From: Trissonchulus latispiculum
Lineage: Eukaryota; Nematoda; Enoplea; Enoplida; Ironidae
Direction: 5' to 3'
Assembly (NCBI GenBank): GCA_030248195.1
Contig: JASAND010026210.1
Location: 62,001 to 126,000 of the forward strand
DNA: 64,000 nucleotides
Made by a program: the position numbers and the translations under genes. Of this stretch, positions 61,701 through 64,000 are shown one piece after another. Numbering within the stretch: position 1 is the first letter of the stretch; every line of letters starts with the position of its first letter. The notes below the pieces were generated by a model. That model was not told the origin of the DNA, did no database searches, and saw only the letters and a list, made by a program, of their open reading frames with translations.

Positions 61701-63964
61701 GGCTCCCTCGTGGTTTTCCAGGATTTCAAGATTTCAAACTGAAGTACTCCGATTTGTAGTCTTTCTAAGCATGCGTATTATATCATGGCACCGTAGCAAG
61801 GGTACATACGAGCCACTAGCAAATATTATGCAACGTATGAATATATATTGAATTTTTGCACCAGTTTCATATTTTGAACGTATGAATAAAATGTTAGAAT
61901 TTTAACTTGCTAACTAAACATTTGTAGAAATACCCGTCTGGGGACAATGTAGCTTATTGGCACAATTCCATTCTTATGTAACATAAGCAATCTATCCACT
62001 TCTCCTTCCATTACTGACAGGGCAAGCTTTGGCACGGTGCAGGCACCCAATATTTGAACCTCACTGGTATAAGCTGTACCTAAAAATTCATAAGAATTGG
62101 CTACAGAAAAAGTTTTTTCGTCCACAAAATCATTTCACATCACGTTTACATCAATCCACAAAATTCAAAGTTCCCTAAACTGTCATCAAGGCTGGGCTTA
62201 TTCTTAGAATTTTGAAAGGCATCTTCAGGTGTGCGAAACATATGTGCATTGCACTATTTTTGTAACATTTTGTTTTCATTCAAATCGGTGAGAAAACAAC
62301 CAATTTGTAGCACTTGTTGACTTTTGATATTTCAAAATTTAGGTCAAAAATGTCAAAAATTTATAAAATTTCGCTAATTTTTGGCTCGGTCAGGACAGGG
62401 GCCTGACTACCGGGGCCGGGACCAGGCCCCGGTGCATCCCTAATTTTTAACATATTCTTAGAAATATCCCTCAAATCCTTGCCTCTCGGACTCTTGGGGG
62501 ACGGTGCTTTACAAGCCGTTCCAGAAAAAATCTCTAAATAATCCAGGGTACCAGCAGCAAAATATAAATAAACTGTTATATTTTCGAGCTTTTAGGATGA
62601 TGATGAGGAGGATGATCATCAGTGGTTTGTCTTGCAAGGTGGCAAAGTCATTGCGGCCTACAAAAACATAAGAATAATAAAGCAAGAATTACAGCTCTTT
62701 CTTCTTTAAACTTACATTCTGGCAAGAATGGCTCCTTTTCGGAAAGCTCATGAAGACTGATTTTAGTGCTGCCCTAAAACAAAATCATCTTGTAGACGGA
62801 AAAATGTCGACGGAAACAGCGTTACAGGAAGATAAACTTAAAGTAAAATCGCAATAGTATTGTCAATCATGAAAAGTAATGTCTAAAAGTACTATAACCA
62901 GCAGCTCTAGAAAGGATCTGAGTATTCACAATGTGACTCACATCATGTTTTATTGTTGCATTACTGTTCAGATAGTAAACAGGACATTAATTTTTGGGAT
63001 TTTTTCGGGAGAGGGCATCACGCCCCCACTCCCAGACCAAGGGGCAATTGCAAAAAGGCTAAAGACTAGTAATTTTGGCATATTTTGCATGCAGAAACAA
63101 GAAACCAAGGACATGAAAAATATCCGCATCTGTTCTACGTTCAATAGAATGTTTTCATTTCTCTAGGTCAATTTAATTTCAGATAAACCTATTCCAATCA
63201 ACAGATCGGTTTGAAGTGGGAACTATTTTTGCTGATAACTAAAAAAATATTAAAATCACGTACCTTCCCAGCAAGAAATATCAGTTTACTATCACAGTCG
63301 TAAAACGGAAGAAGGATTCTAAATTTGAAAAAAGTTCAAATGTAAAGACACACCTGGGCCTGGGGGGTACTCTAAACGTTAGAAAAATAAAGCGCCTGGC
63401 ATAAATCCAATAAATAAGATAATATATACATATTGTTTTCTTGGACATGCTGATAGCTAAACAGAGTGAACCCGAATTGAAAAAGAGTGACAAGTTTTCC
63501 AAATCATAGTCGTTCAAGTTAGAAGTCTGTTCCTTTTCATTTCATTCTAGCTTTTAATTAAATAGGTAACGTACTTTTTGCAAACATATCATATAATTGT
63601 CCCCGTTTAGGGAGGGCGAAGCTTGAACACCCTCCCCCGCCTTTTTCTTTATCATAACATACACAACTTTCGTTTTTAAGTCCATGTCCATGAAGGTTGC
63701 ATTTTCAACTGAAGTTAACCAACTCTTAGAAACAATTAATATTTCGGTGTACATTTTTAAAACGCAGAGGCAATTAAAAATGGCTAGCCCAGCACTCATA
63801 GTCAACGTTTTCAGGAACAATCAAAACACACCAGACAACAGACGTTGCAAACATGCTAAATAAAAAAGACTTGTTTGTTACCCGGTGGAAGCTTCAAAGG
63901 GTAGACGTTTCAATGGCACCTGCAATTTTCTCATGTCGAATAACAAGATTTCCTGAGTTCGCAT
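34633..63964 (-). CDS. CORO7: Coronin-7 / POD-1 family protein, 18 exons in window, 5' end outside
   Basis: Joining 18 minus-strand exons gives 968 codons plus TAA with matching phases throughout. The order is the end of coronin propeller 1 (exons at 63964 to 60938), a ~314-residue Ser/Pro/Thr linker exon with PPKPP (60210-59268), the second coronin unit (42843 to 38805), and a C-terminal tail ending SQEWED (34734-34633). Two coronin units plus an acidic Trp-containing tail define coronin-7/POD-1. In known members this protein acts in Golgi trafficking and actin control. Landmark matches to the family are RTQEILLFDMRK, ILLPFYDCDSKLIFLAGK, IVPISYIVPRR, SKFRHALGT, PDGVLTGLENG, VLLTGKGDRTIHLYE and ECFQNDLYPP. 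The first exons lie beyond 64000. Introns are 170-730 bp except 42844-59267 (16.4 kb, holding a GPCR gene), 38404-38804 (401 bp), 38941-39796 (holding a MITE) and 34735-38275 (holding a 2.9-kb element). Confidence 0.93.
34872..37816. mobile_element. PIF/Harbinger-like element with CTTAAACGA arrays, in the coronin-7 last intron
   Basis: The ends are GGGTCGATTCACAAAAA and the inverted TTTTTTGTGAAACGACCC, flanked by TAA at 34869-34871 and 37817-37819. TAA/TTA duplications and GGGTCGTTTCACA-type ends fit PIF/Harbinger. Dense subterminal arrays of TTAAACG/CGTTTAA units occur at 34885-35215 and 37645-37800. The 2945-bp interior has no transposase. A ~400-bp direct duplication lies within (35590-35990 and 36724-37130). 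Confidence 0.75.
35590..37130. repeat. Internal direct duplication in the CTTAAACGA element
   Basis: GGTGATTCCTTTTGG followed by ACATCAACTTTGAACCA occurs at about 35608 and 36730. CATTCGATACCTCA and AACCTGGATTTTGCC follow at matching distances in each copy, about 1.13 kb apart. The copies are diverged, and no gene is visible. Confidence 0.7.
38276..38403 (-). CDS. CORO7: Coronin-7 exon: tail segment YSEENDLLNGSVNG
   Basis: 128 nt, acceptor CTTTTAG, donor TCG/GTATGT. It is Ser/Asn-rich and poorly conserved, but its phase fits on both sides (needs one base, ends phase 0). Confidence 0.8.
38805..38940 (-). CDS. CORO7: Coronin-7 exon: ECFQNDLYPPALATWQ
   Basis: 136 nt, acceptor TTTTTTCAG, donor TTGT/GTAAGT. 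It encodes LECFQNDLYPPALATWQSQT and ADAWLKGQ...DLRPPNM, matching the coronin 'FQ.DL+P.T...W' extension. A plus-strand 86-codon frame here is only its antisense shadow. Confidence 0.9.
39018..39661. mobile_element. Foldback MITE of the CAAGAGTAC family with extra internal sequence
   Basis: The left end CAAGACTACATAAAATGATA and right end TTTATAATGTACTATTG are inverted. Flanks are ATATTAC (39011-39017) and ATATGAC (39662-39668), six of seven identical. The right 350 bases match the 12430 type (GGTACTGATTTGCGG, GTCACTAGGGTCTGATTTGC). The left half contains unrelated sequence, perhaps a nested insertion. It lies inside the coronin-7 intron 38941-39796. Confidence 0.6.
39797..40003 (-). CDS. CORO7: Coronin-7 exon: GDRTIHLYEV...FTVPRKK
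   Basis: 207 nt, acceptor CTTTTAG, donor AAG/GTATGT. It encodes 69 residues including GDRTIHLYEVINEEPFFLEL, PKRCCDVTNVEFAKGWR and LELLTFTVPRKK, the coronin closing blade. Confidence 0.93.
40261..40396 (-). CDS. CORO7: Coronin-7 exon: SSERTLKLF...LLIPYCDFDSSVVLLTGK
   Basis: 136 nt, acceptor TTATAG, donor AAG/GTAGTT. It encodes SSERTLKLFCASDLSPAGSL and then LLIPYCDFDSSVVLLTGK, the second-unit counterpart of the exons at 63964 and 63318. Confidence 0.92.
40768..40812. repeat. (AAC)n microsatellite
   Basis: About fourteen AAC units lie in a coronin-7 intron, with one G interruption near the end. Confidence 0.95.
41037..41122 (-). CDS. CORO7: Coronin-7 exon: LDSTRGARCSYICRDELILVSCFG
   Basis: 86 nt, acceptor TTTTAG, donor AAA/GTACGT. 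It contains the coronin GxR(G/C) segment followed by a hydrophobic strand and leaves two bases. Confidence 0.88.
41356..41460 (-). CDS. CORO7: Coronin-7 exon: SLHWTCCGSQLAVISRDGFLRVF
   Basis: 105 nt, acceptor TGTTTAG, donor TTG/GTAGAG. It encodes 35 residues with CGSQLAVISRDGFLRVFEP, equivalent to the coronin 'W..dG..LAt..kD..+RV..P' blade. Both ends are in phase 0. Confidence 0.92.
41633..41778 (-). CDS. CORO7: Coronin-7 exon: HSDKVTLIRYHPLA...LKLWHL
   Basis: 146 nt, acceptor ATTTTAG, donor CAG/GTTCCA. It encodes AHSDKVTLIRYHPLARNLLI and GNEGSLKLWHLN, a classic WD repeat (H...V....HP.A...L......D..+.LW). Confidence 0.93.
41983..42069 (-). CDS. CORO7: Coronin-7 exon: DGSVKMWRIPEDG
   Basis: 87 nt, acceptor ATTTTAG, donor TCG/GTATAC. 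It encodes CMDGSVKMWRIPEDGVEEPL then REPVLKFI, the coronin 'D..V.LW.IPE.G' strand. Confidence 0.92.
42340..42448 (-). CDS. CORO7: Coronin-7 exon: PDGVLTGLENG...WSPFDD
   Basis: 109 nt, acceptor ATTTTAG, donor TTG/GTACAT. It encodes VNDSGKIPDGVLTGLENGVQ and ISDLQWSPFDDSELVV, a WD-repeat blade of the coronin type. Confidence 0.92.
42665..42843 (-). CDS. CORO7: Coronin-7 exon: second coronin unit start (SKFRHALGT)
   Basis: 179 nt, acceptor GGTTTAG, donor AGT/GTAAGA. It encodes GKRTSKFRHALGTLGGKVSK through to TGTSGCILILS. SKFRH is the conserved start of a coronin domain, and two bases complete the codon left by the linker exon. Confidence 0.92.
43160..43495. repeat. C-tract-rich dispersed repeat, copy B (inverted relative to 32596-32925)
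   Basis: It carries the same core as copy A in opposite orientation (AAATGGCTATTTTTAGC, ACCATTATTTGGCTCATTTT) between C tracts of five to ten. It starts near GCAGGGATTTTTACAGG. It lies in the large coronin-7 intron. Confidence 0.5.
43500..46918. other. Large coronin-7 intron, unassigned part
   Basis: AT-rich sequence with only short frames. No gene or clear element boundary is seen. Confidence 0.4.
46919..48005. mobile_element. hAT-type non-autonomous element with ACCCGGTG arrays, copy 2 (inverted relative to copy 1)
   Basis: It has the same ends as copy 1 (CAGAGATGAAACCGGGTCA and GACCCGGTTTCATCTCTG), and its interior matches copy 1 in reverse orientation (for example TTTTTACCAGTTTTTACC near 47055 versus 15800-15830). 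Flanks both contain GTATGTA but are offset by two bases, so the duplication is imperfect. It lies in the large coronin-7 intron. Confidence 0.8.
48337..49024. mobile_element. hAT-type non-autonomous element with ACCCGGTG arrays, diverged subfamily
   Basis: The ends are CAGCGATGGAACCGGGTCA and TGACCCGGTTCCATCACTG, flanked by an exact 8-bp duplication TACTGCTA at 48329-48336 and 49025-49032. Both ends carry CCGGGTCA arrays. The interior (688 bp total) is unrelated to copies 1 and 2. There is no transposase. Confidence 0.85.
49652..49740. repeat. End of a dispersed G-rich element (GCCCGCACCCAGGATTTTG)
   Basis: CAGGCCCGCACCCAGGATTT is followed by G10 and GTCCAAGGT. A near-copy occurs at about 60750-60790 (CAGGCCCGCATCCAGCATTT, then GGGGGGGTCCAAGGT). 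It is a shared terminus of an unassigned dispersed element. Confidence 0.6.
49750..50431. other. Coronin-7 intron, unassigned
   Basis: A GC-richer patch at 50060-50240 has a 61-codon minus frame without a recognisable domain. Nothing else was identified. Confidence 0.35.
50440..51457. mobile_element. hAT-type non-autonomous element with GGGGCC arrays
   Basis: The left end GGTCTGGGTAAAACCCGG and right end CCGGGTTTTACCCACACC are inverted. AATTTTTG flanks both sides exactly (50432-50439 and 51458-51465), an 8-bp duplication. Subterminal arrays of CCGGCCCC/GGGGCCGG lie at 50454-50510 and 51350-51440. The right tip has an extra CCACAC relative to the left. There is no coding frame. Confidence 0.7.
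51466..54665. other. Coronin-7 intron and region upstream of the nested receptor gene
   Basis: No gene is recognised. GAGTCACTC/GGTCACTCC-like motifs recur between 51780 and 52470. The pyrimidine tract TCTTGTTTTCAG at 54654-54665 is a good splice acceptor for the receptor gene, so an untranslated 5' exon may lie in this stretch. Confidence 0.4.
54676..56451 (+). CDS. Class A neuropeptide-type G protein-coupled receptor
   Basis: The 591-residue receptor has all seven membrane segments. From this start, N54 is in TM1 (GIVGNAVV), D85 in TM2 (LSSLDLIYLL), W104 and C111 precede TM3 (WVFGDFLCK), and the DRY motif is at 135-137. TM6 has FYFFCWTPYWLFQ and TM7 has NSCLNPVLYG (NPxxY). N-glycosylation sites lie at N3 and N18. 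The tail after TM7 is long (about 260 residues), basic at first and Ser/Thr-rich later. CWxPYW.FQ resembles somatostatin/allatostatin-C-type peptide receptors, but the ligand is not known. I chose ATG 54676 because a splice acceptor (TTTTCAG) ends at 54665, making the more upstream ATG at 54640 probably intronic. It lies antisense within coronin-7 intron 42844-59267. Confidence 0.88.
   Translation: MINSTLLRMDYLAKNPGNLTTQDCCDSHDRTFYVFSLTSAAVNAMLTIFGIVGNAVVLIIITNVLTTTNTKATVYVYILFLSSLDLIYLLFAPLTISFELLQRWVFGDFLCKLNMAVETLNKTLSVYILVMLSGDRYFSITNPMSVNQRNLRRAARFLTGVTIIVMLLNTPMYIYTEAQDMSFDNESVITVVCRPAFPPLNTSLHFPWNDSLTYYGILLLMVYFVIPAASICTFYSLLLYRLKRRESNQTLQRKLVRRGTVTKSIMIVIMFYFFCWTPYWLFQALVIMHLSSFAYLPSFPYFSKIIFMLPYVNSCLNPVLYGILNRRLRRAYKDSLHRQRLRRLSRAGLPPVLRQRHSSSTQLTFLQSHGDIIASFAQRHRLIVELLDDDHLSSSDTTSSNRSFRLDSPSRENLPKWITTEKTIFTFRPRRQTLDKSIIGRRDYCLSPIEEATAGVITPEEVSSAEPSPPIRTRVGTDADSIMILKDTANILSPGSPVYVNSPSQVFPVPTENGGLQVPLANGYIDYRGGTNGNIQDQSVNYQSYGFFDKPQPQSNHRAGVENQLQWHDAQRAPASLADLGIFTDDKETLL
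56452..59267. other. Coronin-7 intron downstream of the receptor gene
   Basis: AT-rich. A G/C-tract repeat lies at 58680-58925, with an 18-G run at 58882-58899 and a further run of about twelve G. No gene is recognised. Confidence 0.45.
59268..60210 (-). CDS. CORO7: Coronin-7 exon: long Ser/Pro/Thr linker
   Basis: 943 nt, acceptor TATTGTAG, donor TTG/GTGAGT. It codes for about 314 residues rich in Ser, Pro, Asn and Thr, with SPTKVPPKPPFISSPKPVL as a likely SH3-type ligand stretch. Known coronin-7 proteins have a Pro/Ser/Thr linker between the two propellers. Here it is one uninterrupted exon directly before the 16.4-kb intron. Confidence 0.88.
60750..60795. repeat. Second copy of the GCCCGCATCCAG element end
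   Basis: It matches the terminus at 49652 and is followed by seven to eight G and GTCCAAGGTCAAATGCA. It lies in the coronin-7 intron between the linker exons. Confidence 0.55.
60938..61042 (-). CDS. CORO7: Coronin-7 exon: start of linker
   Basis: 105 nt, acceptor TTTTGCAG, donor CAG/GTTTGT. It encodes 35 residues beginning PPRYSLDPKSSRTIPPPGSP, and both ends are in phase 0. It precedes the large linker exon. Confidence 0.85.
61120..61172. repeat. TCATACTTT minisatellite
   Basis: TTTCATATTCTCATATTTTC, then ATACTTTCACACTTTCATAC, lies in a coronin-7 intron: short imperfect ~10-bp repeats. Confidence 0.6.
61462..61557 (-). CDS. CORO7: Coronin-7 exon: FHADVF...TTQDWLKGSNS
   Basis: 96 nt, acceptor GTTATAG, donor AAG/GTATTA. 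It encodes TYRDFHADVFVDAVATVPGA then TTQDWLKGSNSK, the coronin extension after VPR(K). The acceptor was chosen because it alone keeps phase 0 and extends family similarity upstream. Confidence 0.85.
61934..62079 (-). CDS. CORO7: Coronin-7 exon: propeller 1 closing segment to VPRR
   Basis: 146 nt, acceptor TTTTTAG, donor CGG/GTATTT. It encodes TAYTSEVQILGACTVPKLAL and the coronin signature ending NGIVPISYIVPRR, and ends in phase 0. Confidence 0.92.
62390..62445. repeat. hAT-like terminus with GGGGCC palindrome
   Basis: ACCGGGGCCGGGACCAGGCC followed by CCGGTGCATCCCTAAT. The reverse strand begins TTAGGGATGCACCGGGGCC, a hAT-like end. The opposite end was not found, so it is probably a remnant. 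Confidence 0.35.
62716..62773 (-). CDS. CORO7: Coronin-7 exon: GSTKISLHELSEKEPFLPE
   Basis: 58 nt, acceptor GTTTTAG, donor AAT/GTAAGT-like. It continues the glycine-lysine-glycine turn into the next strand and leaves one base, completed by the exon at 62079 to give Cys. Confidence 0.9.
63264..63318 (-). CDS. CORO7: Coronin-7 exon: LLPFYDCDSKLIFLAGK
   Basis: 55 nt, acceptor AATTTAG, donor AAG/GTACGT. It encodes ILLPFYDCDSKLIFLAGK, the coronin 'LLPFxDxDTxxxxLxGKG' segment, and ends in phase 0. Confidence 0.92.
63882..63964 (-). CDS. CORO7: Coronin-7 exon: propeller 1, blade with LLFDMRK
   Basis: 83 nt, acceptor TTTTTTAG, donor GG/GTAACA. It encodes MRTQEILLFDMRKLQVPLKR then LPFEASTG, equivalent to the coronin RREVALWDTR...DTSxG segment. 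It starts in phase 0 and leaves two bases. Confidence 0.9.
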
Positions 63965-64000
63965 CTAAAAAATTAAGCTAAGTCTCAGAATCAGGAATAA

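Noticed and set aside
61915..61933. Alternative longer 3' end of the 61934-62079 coronin-7 exon (donor A/GTTAGC)
   Set aside because: The donor CGG/GTATTT with acceptor at 61557 keeps phase 0 and restores the conserved YRDFHADVF segment.
62595..62655. Candidate coronin-7 exon encoding RNDFATLQ between the exons at 62716 and 62079
   Set aside because: It has a good acceptor but no acceptable GT donor in phase, and the exons on either side join directly with matching phase and better family similarity.

Overview
The window looks like nuclear DNA of an invertebrate animal. It is AT-rich, its genes are split by GT-AG introns or stand alone, and DNA transposons, palindromic MITEs, a LINE, a Penelope-like fragment and an LTR element fill most of the rest. 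I cannot name the species. Only three cellular genes can be supported.

(1) 5063-6103, plus strand: an intact, intronless protein kinase of the tau-tubulin kinase (CK1 superfamily) type. (2) 34633-63964, minus strand: the 3' part of a coronin-7/POD-1 gene. Eighteen exons could be joined by eye with consistent phases (968 codons plus stop). They carry the end of the first coronin propeller, a long Ser/Pro linker, a second coronin unit and an acidic Trp-containing tail. The 5' exons lie beyond position 64000. (3) About 54676-56451, plus strand: a rhodopsin-class neuropeptide-type GPCR lying antisense inside the 16.4-kb coronin-7 intron (42844-59267).

Layout: 1-5062 holds palindromic repeats and a decayed Penelope-like fragment. 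5063-6103 is the kinase. 6104-13890 holds a tRNA-like unit, a large palindrome interrupted by two MITEs, more MITEs and a small TAA-flanked element. 14836-15962 is an hAT-type element. 17750-18733 is a 5'-truncated LINE between AT microsatellites. 19263-25832 is a near-intact LTR element with gag but no pol. 26345-30811 is a 4.5-kb hAT-type element filled with ~295-bp tandem repeats. 31755-32074 is another MITE. From 34633 on the window is the coronin-7 gene, with a 2.9-kb PIF/Harbinger-like element in its last intron and several hAT-type elements in the big intron.

The most striking theme is architectural. Several unrelated terminal-inverted-repeat elements, identified by exact 8-bp or TAA target duplications, all carry dense arrays of a short motif just inside their ends (ACCCGGTG, GGAACC, GGGGCC, CTTAAACGA, CGTAACTACGAT). 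None encodes a recognisable transposase. The gag-only LTR element likewise must depend on enzymes supplied from elsewhere. The locus is therefore a graveyard of recently active non-autonomous elements around a cytoskeletal gene and its nested receptor gene.
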